DNA of 64,000 nucleotides, from the NCBI RefSeq assembly GCF_900188255.1, contig NZ_FZNS01000015.1, forward strand, positions 17,634 through 81,633, in the 5' to 3' direction. Below the pieces are notes generated by a model. The model saw nothing but the letters and a program-made list of their open reading frames with translations. It searched no databases and was not told where the DNA came from. How positions within the stretch are numbered: the stretch's first letter is position 1; each line of letters opens with the position of its first letter. This DNA is from Hymenobacter mucosus (lineage in GTDB: Bacteria > Bacteroidota > Bacteroidia > Cytophagales > Hymenobacteraceae). The position numbers were made by a program, and so were the translations under genes. Positions 51,065-59,144 of the stretch are shown here, in pieces.

Positions 51065-52960
51065 TTAAAATAAGGTGAGGTTGCCGCGCTTGTCGGTTTT
51101 GGGAGTAGCCTCAGCCGCCGCAACGGCTACGGGGGCGGTGGGACGAGGAGCCGGGGCACTGGCCGCCACTGGGGCAGCCGCTTGGGGTTCGGACGGCGTT
51201 TCTTCTATGGAGCGCATGATGCCTTCTTGGGGCAGCAGGTGCTGCCAGGCGCGGTACAGGGCCTCGGGCAGGGCACTGAGGCGCACGCGGGCGGCCACGG
51301 GCGCAAACTCTTCCTGGTAGGCGTAGGAGCCGGGCGCAAACACGTACACCGCGCACCAGGGCTGGTCGGCCGGGGCATGGGCCGGCACGGGCAGCGTGGC
51401 CACGAAGGCGGCGGCGGCTTCCACGGCCAAGTCGTCGTACACGATGACGGTGGTGGCGCTGTCGCTGCCGAAGGCCCGGAAAGAACCGTCGTCCGGCGTG
51501 CCGGGCAGGGGCTGGTAGCAGTTCTCCTTGAGGCAGAGCAGATCGGTGGCGCGGCGCACAAGCTCGCGCTTGTGGCGCAGCGTGGGCGTGCGGGGCACCG
51601 GGGCCACGCAGCGGTAGTAGCGCAGGCTGTTATTGGCCAAGCCGGAGACGGCTACGCCCTTTGGCGTGGTGTAGCCTTGGATGACGCGGCGGTTGCGCTC
51701 ATAGGTGACCTGTTCACAGATGTTATTCTCGTTGTTAGTTACCAGAATGCAGCGGCGGGTGCCGCCGTCTTCGGCATTCAGGGCCATTGTGGCGTGCAAC
51801 GTGGTGCCGGAACCGGCAAAAAAGTCAAGGACTGTAGCGTCTGGACCAGCAGCTAGTTTGAGAATTTTATTCATGAGCTTCACCGGCTTCGGTGTTGAGA
51901 ATAGCTCAGATGTCTTCATGTCTGGGAACAGCTTAATTAGCTCATACTTGGCATTTCTGTTATGGCCTGTTTCTTCTATATCCCACCAAATACTTGAGGG
52001 TGCTAGTCCTTTTTGGTCTTTCAGATATGTTTTCTTAATAACCCGAGTGTTGTCTTTAGAAAAGACGACTTCCCCCCTCTCAATCATCTCATCCATTCGC
52101 TCTTTACTCCAGCGCCACCCATTAGCAGGCGGTTCTACTTGAAATCCATTGGGTGCCTGTATTAGATACTGAAGGTTTTTTCTAGGATTGGGGGACGAAA
52201 CATTGCCCGAAAACCATGGACCATTCGGGTCATTATCAGGATTCTTATAATGGGCATTGTTGTCCTCAGTTCTATCAAGCCGATTTGGTTGCCAGCCAAC
52301 ACTTTTTGAATAGACATGTGTGTGGTTGTGGTCGGTAGAGAATTGCTTGGAATCGTTATTAGACGAGTCAGCAGAACGCCAAATGACATTTGCTACGAAG
52401 TTTTCTTCTCCAAACACTTCATCACAAAGCAGTTTCAGTTGCGCTTGCTCATTATCATCAATTGAGATGAAAATGACGCCGGATTCCTTGAGCAGGGTTT
52501 TGGCCAGCTTAAGGCGCTTAGCCATGAATGAAAGCCACTTGGAATGTCGGTAGCCATCCTCACGGTCCACGAACCGGTCATTGTACATGAAATCTTGCTT
52601 CCCTGTATTGTATGGCGGATCGATATAGATGACATCGATCTGGGCGGCATGGGTATAGCTGAGCACGGTGAGGGCGTGCAGGTTGTCGCCCTCGATAAGC
52701 GTGTGCTGAGGGGCATTTTGGTCGGGGGCCGCTAGCAGGCGGGCCGGCACTTCTTCGAGCACTGGCAGAAATTGGCGCAGGGTTTCCTCCACGGCTTCGG
52801 GCTTATCTTCCCATACCAGGCCGTAGCGGCGCTGCTGGTCGAAAAGCTGCACCAGGGCAGCGCGGTCAGCATCGGAGAAGTCGGAATGCGCTAAGAGGCG
52901 GGCGCGAAGGTCGTCGTTGGGCACGAGAGCGGGATAGTAGCTTAACTGGAAAAGGGGCAA
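51065..52960 (-). CDS. mod: Type III-like DNA methyltransferase (Mod), beta class
   Basis: About 631 residues if translation starts at the TTG at 52960 (MPLFQLSYYPALVPN); no in-frame ATG exists near the N-terminus, and a TTG at 53071 would overlap the divergent mcrB gene. The methyltransferase shows VIYIDPPYNTGKQDF (about 112-125, DPPY) before VLDFFAGSGTTLHATM (about 375-390, SAM binding), the beta order of type III Mod enzymes. A target-recognition region lies between, and a Pro/Ala-rich tail ends the protein. It is the first gene of the seven-gene operon. Confidence 0.85.
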   Translation of the reverse strand: MPLFQLSYYPALVPNDDLRARLLAHSDFSDADRAALVQLFDQQRRYGLVWEDKPEAVEETLRQFLPVLEEVPARLLAAPDQNAPQHTLIEGDNLHALTVLSYTHAAQIDVIYIDPPYNTGKQDFMYNDRFVDREDGYRHSKWLSFMAKRLKLAKTLLKESGVIFISIDDNEQAQLKLLCDEVFGEENFVANVIWRSADSSNNDSKQFSTDHNHTHVYSKSVGWQPNRLDRTEDNNAHYKNPDNDPNGPWFSGNVSSPNPRKNLQYLIQAPNGFQVEPPANGWRWSKERMDEMIERGEVVFSKDNTRVIKKTYLKDQKGLAPSSIWWDIEETGHNRNAKYELIKLFPDMKTSELFSTPKPVKLMNKILKLAAGPDATVLDFFAGSGTTLHATMALNAEDGGTRRCILVTNNENNICEQVTYERNRRVIQGYTTPKGVAVSGLANNSLRYYRCVAPVPRTPTLRHKRELVRRATDLLCLKENCYQPLPGTPDDGSFRAFGSDSATTVIVYDDLAVEAAAAFVATLPVPAHAPADQPWCAVYVFAPGSYAYQEEFAPVAARVRLSALPEALYRAWQHLLPQEGIMRSIEETPSEPQAAAPVAASAPAPRPTAPVAVAAAEATPKTDKRGNLTLF

Positions 52961-53039
52961 GTTAACAGTTTGGCCAACCAAGTGCAGGCAAATGATGCAT
53001 CTTGCCGCCGCGTTTAGCAGCAGCCCTCTTTCTATCCCT

Positions 53040-54962
53040 ATGTCTCTGAATTCGGCCGCTCCGGCCCCCAAAAAGCGTAATTATTGGACGGCGCAAGTAG
53101 ACGCCAGCCCAGAAGTATGGTCGCAGTTTCGCCAGCAAGGAGTAGTGCGGCCACTATTCAACCAATTGCTGGCCAGCCCCGCCACCGACGGCAATGGCGA
53201 CGGCTCGCAGCTGCTGGCCCAGGTGCAGCCCGGCGACATTGTGATAGTGACGCGGGGGCCGCGCCGGGTGCTGGGCATTGGCCAAGCCACTGGCCAGTTT
53301 GCGCACGATAATGAGCAACTGCCCCACTACTGCCCCGTAGAATGGCTGGTGACTACGCCCGTGGAGCTGACCGGCACGCCCTTCAATACCGGCAGCATGG
53401 TCTGGAACCGCACCAGTCAGTGGGCCGCTATCCTGGAGGCCTACGCGCAGCAAAGCCCGCCCCCGGCGGGCCTTGCAACACTAGAACAGCCCGGCCTCAC
53501 TGTTGCCGCCGAGCCGGAAGTGTCCTATACCCCGCCAGCGACGGAACCGGCCTTTAGCCCCAACTACTGGGCCATTGGTGCCGGGGAGGGCGGCACGTTC
53601 TGGAAAGCCTGGCAGGCCGAAGGCATCATGTCCATCGGCTGGGAAGCTCTGGGCGATCTGCGCCAGTACGCCAATGATGAGGAGCTGCGAAAGGCGCTGA
53701 AACAGCACTACGGCGGCGACACCACCCACAACAACAATATGCTGGCCTGCTGGCAATTTTGCCACGAAATCCGGCCCGGCGACTACGTGGTAGTAAAGAT
53801 TGGCCGCCGTAAGATTCTCGGCATCGGCCAGGTAACGGGAGACTACGCTTTCGACACCGCCCGGACGGTGCACAACAACATCCGCGAAGTAAATTGGCTG
53901 CTGGAAGGCTGGATGGAGGACAAAGCCGGTCCTGGGGTGCCCACCAAAACGCTCACCAGCATCACCAGCTACCACACCTTTCTCAAACCCATTCTGGCCG
54001 AGCTAGCCGAAGCCACACACTTGAAGCAGATTGGGAAGCCGCAGCCCCTGCCGCCGGTGGAGAAGCCGGTAGTGTCGCCCCCTCCCAAGCCCTACACGCT
54101 GGCCGAAGCCGAGCTGGACTTATTTCTCAGCACCTCCCAGATTCAGCACCTGCAGGCAGCGCTCAAGCGCAAGAAAAACCTCATTGTGCAAGGCCCGCCC
54201 GGCGTGGGTAAAACCTATGTGGCGCGCCGCCTGGCCTGGCTGCAAATGGGGGTGCAGGACAACAGCCGGGTGCAGCTCGTGCAGTTTCACCAGAGCTACA
54301 GCTACGAGGATTTTATCCGGGGTTGGCGCCCCACCGCCACCAACAGTTTCGAGCTGGCCGATGGCGTGTTCGTGGACTTTGTGCAACGCGCCCACGACGA
54401 TCCCAAGCAGGATTATTTCTTTCTCATTGACGAAATTAACCGGGGCAACCTGAGCAAGATTTTCGGGGAGCTGCTTATGCTCCTAGAAGCCGACAAACGC
54501 AACGCCACTTACGCCCTGCCCCTCACCTACCGCAAGCCCCGCGAAGCGCCGTTCTTCGTGCCGCCCAACCTGTACATCATCGGCACGATGAACACAGCTG
54601 ACCGCTCGCTAGCCCTGGTGGACTATGCCCTCCGTCGGCGCTTCACCTTCGTGGACCTGGTACCGATGCTGGGCGACAAGCTCCGCCAGCAGTTAATCGA
54701 GAGCCATATTCCCGAAGAAATGGCGGCCGATATTCTGACGCGGGTAGCTGCTTTGAATCTGACTATCAAGGAGGACAAAAACCTAGGCGCGGGCTTCCTG
54801 ATTGGCCACAGCTACTTCTGCACCCCGCTAGGCGACGAAAAGCCAGCCGATTGGTGGGACGCCATTGTGAGCCACGACCTGGCGCCCCTGCTGCGTGAGT
54901 ATTGGTTTGACAGCGAAACCAAGGCGAATAAAGCCATTGCCGCGTTGCACGGCCCGGCATGA
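53040..54962 (+). CDS. mcrB: McrB-like GTPase with two EVE/PUA-like sensor domains
   Basis: About 640 residues from ATG 53040 (MSLNSAAPAPKK). Two N-terminal domains share a pattern: NYWTAQVDASPEVW...GDIVIVTRGPRRVLGIGQATG and NYWAIGAGEGGTFWKAW...GDYVVVKIGRRKILGIGQVTG. This is EVE/PUA-like, the fold used to sense modified bases. The GTPase core has VQGPPGVGKTYVARRL (about 383-398), FLIDEINRGNLSKIFGELL and MNTADRSLALVDYALRRRF (about 515), the McrB signature. It drives the McrC nuclease on modified DNA. The stop overlaps the mcrC start (ATGA). Confidence 0.9.
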   Translation: MSLNSAAPAPKKRNYWTAQVDASPEVWSQFRQQGVVRPLFNQLLASPATDGNGDGSQLLAQVQPGDIVIVTRGPRRVLGIGQATGQFAHDNEQLPHYCPVEWLVTTPVELTGTPFNTGSMVWNRTSQWAAILEAYAQQSPPPAGLATLEQPGLTVAAEPEVSYTPPATEPAFSPNYWAIGAGEGGTFWKAWQAEGIMSIGWEALGDLRQYANDEELRKALKQHYGGDTTHNNNMLACWQFCHEIRPGDYVVVKIGRRKILGIGQVTGDYAFDTARTVHNNIREVNWLLEGWMEDKAGPGVPTKTLTSITSYHTFLKPILAELAEATHLKQIGKPQPLPPVEKPVVSPPPKPYTLAEAELDLFLSTSQIQHLQAALKRKKNLIVQGPPGVGKTYVARRLAWLQMGVQDNSRVQLVQFHQSYSYEDFIRGWRPTATNSFELADGVFVDFVQRAHDDPKQDYFFLIDEINRGNLSKIFGELLMLLEADKRNATYALPLTYRKPREAPFFVPPNLYIIGTMNTADRSLALVDYALRRRFTFVDLVPMLGDKLRQQLIESHIPEEMAADILTRVAALNLTIKEDKNLGAGFLIGHSYFCTPLGDEKPADWWDAIVSHDLAPLLREYWFDSETKANKAIAALHGPA

Positions 54963-55999
54963 GCATCCCGGTTCAGAACCTCTACCACCTGCTCACCTAC
55001 GCCTGGGACCAGCTCGATGAGGCCGACGAGGTAGCCGTAACAGCCGAGCCCGCCGACTCCATGCTGGACCTGCTGGCGCGGGTGCTCGTGCAGGGCACCA
55101 CGCACGTGCTCAAGCGCGGTCTGGCCCGCGACTACGTGCCCAAAGTAGAGCTGACCGGCCGGCTCCGTGGCAAGCTGCTGCTCAGCGAATCCATCCGGCA
55201 GCAAACCCTGCTCACGGCCCGCGGCTGGTGCGCCTTCGACGAGCTGAGCCACGACGTACCCGTGAACCGGCTACTCAAGTCAGCACTGCATCATCTGCTC
55301 ACGGCCCAGGAGCTGGATAAGTCCTTGCGCCGGGAAATCCGGGGGCTATATGTGCGCTTAGCCGACGTAGCCCTGATAGGCGTACCCGATATCCGGGTGT
55401 ACGACCAAGTGGTGCTGCACCGGCATACGGCTCACTACCGGTTGCTCCTTAGCATTTGCCAGCTGGTGCACGAGGAGGTACTGCTCACGCAGCAAGCCGG
55501 CGAGCGGCTGTTTCGCAACTTCACGGGCAATGACAAGCGCATGGCGGCCCTGTTCGAGCGGTTCGTGCGCAACTTCTATCGACGGCGTCAAAAGACTTAC
55601 AAAGTGGGCTCCGAAACGCTAAAGTGGGCAGTTAAACCAGCTACTGATGAGGCCAAAGCATTGCTGCCCATCATGCAAACGGATGTGTCGCTCACTAGCC
55701 CTTCGCGCAAGCTTATCCTGGACTGCAAGTACTACCGCAAAGCCCTTAAGCAGAACTACAATCAGGAAAAGATTATATCAGCCCACCTCTACCAACTCTT
55801 TGCGTATGTGCAGCACGCGCAGCGTCAGGAACCTACCCGTCCAGTAGACGGGCTGCTACTCTACCCCGTGGTAGATGGGAAGCTGCGGCACTCCTATCAG
55901 CTCCTCGATACTGCTCACCGTCTCCGGGTAGCTACCGTAAATCTGGACCAAGGCTGGCAAGCGGTAGAAGCTGAGTTGCATGGCTTGCTAGAGTGGTAA
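54959..55999 (+). CDS. mcrC: McrC-like nuclease subunit
   Basis: 346 residues. N-terminal IPVQNLYHLLTYAWDQLDEAD and a central helical domain (FDELSHDVPVNRLLKSALHHL) are McrC-like. The C-terminal PD-(D/E)xK core appears as LLPIMQTDVSLTSPSRKLILDCKYYRK (parts; Asp and Asp-x-Lys, about 237-262). It cleaves DNA held by the McrB ring. It starts in the mcrB stop, so they are translated together. Confidence 0.88.
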   Translation: MSIPVQNLYHLLTYAWDQLDEADEVAVTAEPADSMLDLLARVLVQGTTHVLKRGLARDYVPKVELTGRLRGKLLLSESIRQQTLLTARGWCAFDELSHDVPVNRLLKSALHHLLTAQELDKSLRREIRGLYVRLADVALIGVPDIRVYDQVVLHRHTAHYRLLLSICQLVHEEVLLTQQAGERLFRNFTGNDKRMAALFERFVRNFYRRRQKTYKVGSETLKWAVKPATDEAKALLPIMQTDVSLTSPSRKLILDCKYYRKALKQNYNQEKIISAHLYQLFAYVQHAQRQEPTRPVDGLLLYPVVDGKLRHSYQLLDTAHRLRVATVNLDQGWQAVEAELHGLLEW

Positions 56000-56070
56000 G
56001 CATTCATGGGTGCTTTTAGCCGTTTCAACATCATTAGGGAGCTACTTTACTAGCTTAATTTACTTGCCGC

Positions 56071-57522
56071 ATGCCTACCAAAAAAACCGCGCCTTCTAAG
56101 AAATCTGCTGCTCCTGCTGCGACCAAGAAAGCAGTTGCCTCGGTCAAGAAAGCAGCTCCGGCTAAACCGGCAGCTCCGGCGAAGCGTGCACCTAATAAAG
56201 CAGCGGTGGCCCGCACCGACATCTTTATCAGCTACAGTCAGCGCGACAAAGCCTGGATGGAACGTCTGAAAACGCACCTCAAACCGCTGGAGCGCGACTT
56301 TAACATCAACGTGTGGGTAGATACCAAGCTGCGGTCGGGCGATAAGTGGCGGGCTGAAATTGAGAAAGCATTAGCCCAGACTCGGGTGGCTATTCTACTC
56401 ATCAGTTCTAATTTTCTGGCTTCAGACTTCATCAACTCCGATGAGCTGCCCCCACTGCTGAAGGCAGCCGCCAAAGAGGGTACTATCATTTTGCCCTTGC
56501 TCTTGAGCACCAGCGCCTTTTCTCTGACGCCCCTAAGTGAGTTTCAGGCAGTAAATGGCCCTGACCAGCCGCTGGACTTACTCTCAGAAGGCCAAGTCAA
56601 TCAGACGCTGTTTCAGGTAGCTAAACGGGTACACGAGATTTTTGTAGCTCCTGCCAAAAAAGCTGTGGCGAAACCGGTGGTTACATCCGCAGCCGTTGCA
56701 AAAAAGGCAACTACAAAATCTGCAGCAGCCCCGGTCGAAGCGGGTAAAAAGACCTTAACCCGTGGACTCCCAAAGGCAGCTTCTGCAACAGCTGCACCCA
56801 AACGGACACCCGCCAGCTCATCCGGCACCCAGCAGGCCCTGCTGGTGAAACGCAGCGGGGAGTGGGAGGTCATACCCGTTCACCATGCCAAAATTGGGAA
56901 GCAGCTGGAAATGGCCTTGCGCCCCGCAACTCCTTCCCAAGTAGCTTTTCTTACCACCCTGCGTCAGTCCGGCGACGGCTTGGCCAGCGTGGTTTTCCGA
57001 TGGCATTCCTACCGCTGCACGCAACAAGATTTGCACGCCGTGACGGAAAACAACCGAGAAACCTGGCACCTAACCGCCGACACGCAGGAGCTCATTGCCC
57101 GCACGGAGGTGACCTATAGTAACCTTACGCCGGATATGCAGGCCCAAGCAAGAGCCGAGCTGCTCTTGCTGAACACGCAGCCCCCGGAACAAAGCCCGAT
57201 GCGGTGGCTTTCCAGTGGGGGCTTCAACGATTTGGCTACCTCACCGTTGCCGGCGCTTTTCCAGCAGGTTGGCAACTCTCTCACTCGCTTTAACCAGGTG
57301 GCTCCGTTGGTCCTCACCTGGTTTCTGCACTTCACCAATACGATCCAGCACATTCTGCGCCTCAGCTTAACGCTGAAGGGCCAGAGCGTTTCCATTGATT
57401 TTGAAGGTCAACGGGATGCTGGCCATCGTGATGCGCCAGTCACGGTGCGGGTAAAGGGTATCTGCTCACTTGCTGGAGCTACCGAAAAGGCTGTTCTACT
57501 TGGTCCTATTCGTTCTTACTGA
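56071..57522 (+). CDS. TIR-domain protein with histone-H1-like tail
   Basis: 483 residues in four parts. Residues 1-46 are Lys/Ala/Pro-rich, like histone H1 tails. Residues about 48-165 form a TIR domain: TDIFISYSQRDKAWMERL, then KWRAEIEKALAQTRVAILLIS, with the Glu near 95 as likely catalytic residue. Residues about 205-260 are a second Lys/Ala-rich stretch. The C-terminal 220 residues are an unnamed domain. TIR domains of this type cleave NAD+ or act as scaffolds in defence. It follows mcrC by 71 bp, so it may be co-transcribed. The basic tails could hold it on DNA (inference). Confidence 0.75.
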   Translation: MPTKKTAPSKKSAAPAATKKAVASVKKAAPAKPAAPAKRAPNKAAVARTDIFISYSQRDKAWMERLKTHLKPLERDFNINVWVDTKLRSGDKWRAEIEKALAQTRVAILLISSNFLASDFINSDELPPLLKAAAKEGTIILPLLLSTSAFSLTPLSEFQAVNGPDQPLDLLSEGQVNQTLFQVAKRVHEIFVAPAKKAVAKPVVTSAAVAKKATTKSAAAPVEAGKKTLTRGLPKAASATAAPKRTPASSSGTQQALLVKRSGEWEVIPVHHAKIGKQLEMALRPATPSQVAFLTTLRQSGDGLASVVFRWHSYRCTQQDLHAVTENNRETWHLTADTQELIARTEVTYSNLTPDMQAQARAELLLLNTQPPEQSPMRWLSSGGFNDLATSPLPALFQQVGNSLTRFNQVAPLVLTWFLHFTNTIQHILRLSLTLKGQSVSIDFEGQRDAGHRDAPVTVRVKGICSLAGATEKAVLLGPIRSY

Positions 57523-57597
57523 TTCCCTAGGCCTCTGTGCTACTTTTAGCGCCTCTCTGTCTTTCTTTGCCATCATTTTAGTACTGCCCCGGACTGT

Positions 57598-57993
57598 ATG
57601 ACGTTTGATGATGATTCCGCCGAACGCTTTGAAGCCGATTTTCCCTCGTTCGACGCCTCGTTGGCCGTGACGTATGAAGACGCATTACGCCTGGTGCGGG
57701 GGTATCTGCGCTCCTACGAGCCAGCGGCCCTACCGGAGCTACTGGACCGCTGCACGGACCTGAGTCTGGACGTTGATGCGCAGCAGTTGTACCGAGTGTA
57801 CTATGGCCCCCTTGTTAAGCAAGAGCCCAAATTGATTCAGAACCTGCTGGGCGTATTCGGCTATCAGGCCATGCTACTAGGGTTTGATGTCGGGCCGATA
57901 CGGGGCAAGATGCGTTACATGCTCTTCCTGAAGACAAAGGGTCGTCTGGACCGCTTTCAACAGGAACTGGCCGCCTTCGACGCGGAAGTGTAG
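57598..57993 (+). CDS. Hypothetical protein
   Basis: 131 residues from ATG 57598. Acidic start (MTFDDDSAERFEADFPSFD), then helical segments (DALRLVRGYLRSYEPAALPEL) and a basic stretch KMRYMLFLKTKGRLDRFQQEL. No family is recognised. It follows the TIR gene by 75 bp on the same strand and precedes the origin region. Confidence 0.55.
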   Translation: MTFDDDSAERFEADFPSFDASLAVTYEDALRLVRGYLRSYEPAALPELLDRCTDLSLDVDAQQLYRVYYGPLVKQEPKLIQNLLGVFGYQAMLLGFDVGPIRGKMRYMLFLKTKGRLDRFQQELAAFDAEV

Positions 57994-58003
57994 AGGCAAT
58001 TAA

Positions 58004-58168
58004 ACACGTGGAGCCGAGGCGCTGGCCCTTTTTGAGTATCTGGTGCTCATTAACCAACAGGACAAAATAATCCATGGGGCTGGGCGGTGGATTGTGAGCC
58101 TGAAGGAGTGGTTAGCTGCTGCGGGTGGCAATCTGAACCCAGGGCCCATTCCGCTGGTCATACCATAG
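58004..58168 (+). pseudogene. Possible gene remnant without start
   Basis: The open frame encodes GAEALALFEYLVLINQQDKI and more (IVSLKEWLAAAGG, then PIPLVIP and a stop). This reads like the C-terminus of a real protein, but it starts right after a stop codon with no ATG; only a GTG near 58043 is available. It is likely a remnant, or a small GTG-initiated protein. Confidence 0.3.
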
Positions 58169-58670
58169 AAATTGGCAAACAAATAAGGGAAAACCTCCTA
58201 CCCTAGCGAAGGCCTGCTGAGGGAAACAGCTGCCGTGCCATTAAACTTTTGGACTAAACTTTTAACCAAGCCAAAATCTGCCCTAGGTAGTGTTAGAAAT
58301 AACAACCGAGGGGAAGACCTAGGTAGAGACAAGTTCGGTTCACCCACGGGCTGTATGCTAGCTAAAACGTGCTGTTGGCTTCAATAGTATGGTCACACAC
58401 TTCGAAACCCGGGGGCTTTTGGTGCTGGGAAGTGGTATTTAGAGGGGAGAGGGATAAGCAGAAGTGCTCTTATAAAAATAATAGTAATAAATAGCAAAAA
58501 AGTACAATCCCTAATTTTGCAGTTTGTGCTTTTTTAAACTGCTTTGTTTTGCCTGACCTCCCGTTTTTATACCCTAAATGTTTTTCAATTTCGGCAGACT
58601 AGATAGTCGTAATTTAACTGATTAGTAAAAACTCTACAAGATAGTTTTACTATAAGGAGTAAATGGCCAA
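58169..58670. other. AT-rich region of the replication origin
   Basis: No gene. AT content rises towards 58470-58660, just before the iterons, and a 7-bp hairpin GCAGTTT/AAACTGC (58519-58525 with 58536-58542) is present. AT-rich DNA beside iterons usually serves for strand opening. Confidence 0.45.
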
Positions 58671-59067
58671 AAGGTAAGTTCTGGACAGGTGAAAGATAAG
58701 CTTTGGACAGGCTGATCGAGGCTGAAAGGTAAGCTTTGGACAGATATATCGACCTGAAAGGTAAGTTTTGGACAGGTAAAAGGTAAGCTTTGGACAGGTA
58801 CATATCCACATCGTAAGCTATGTAAAAGGTAAGCTTTGGACAGGTGTTTAGAGATGGTACCAATTGCTATGAATGTTGCCAAGTAGCTAAAAAGGTAAGT
58901 TCTGGACAGGTATAAAAGCTCCACTTAGCCGATGTCAAACCTCTATTTGCAAGATTAGGGAGGGCTTACCGGAAGCAAAAAAGTAAGTTCTGGATAGGCC
59001 TTTGTGCCCCTGGCTAGGCAAAGGGTAAGTTTTTGATAGGTGCAACGACTACTAGAAAGGTAAGTTC
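58671..59067 (+). repeat. Iteron array, plasmid replication origin (oriV)
   Basis: Nine 21-bp direct repeats of consensus AAAGGTAAGYTYTGGACAGGT, all in the plus orientation, start at 58671, 58693, 58726, 58758, 58780, 58825, 58891, 58979 and 59021. A tenth, truncated copy (AAAGGTAAGTTC) is at 59056-59067, 78 bp before the rep start. Spacing is irregular but several starts lie 22 or about 32-33 bp apart, i.e. near whole helical turns. They are the likely binding sites of the Rep protein and also its autoregulatory sites. Confidence 0.92.
58802..58810 (+). promoter_or_regulatory. Putative DnaA box within the iterons
   Basis: ATATCCACA matches the DnaA consensus TTATCCACA at 8 of 9 positions and lies in the gap between iterons 5 and 6. 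Iteron plasmids often carry such a box next to the repeats. Confidence 0.4.
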
Positions 59068-59144
59068 ACTGCCTCAATCAAGTTGCTACTTTCTTTTTTG
59101 CGGTTATCTTGCATTACCGGATAACACTACCAACGATACCTCTT

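Noticed and set aside
52961..53071. Longer N-terminus of Mod from TTG 53071
   Set aside because: It would overlap the divergent mcrB start and the added residues look non-coding.
58671..59067. Repeat array that could be read as a CRISPR
   Set aside because: Repeats are 21 bp with spacers from 1 to 67 bp and sit directly before a rep gene; no cas genes. They are iterons.
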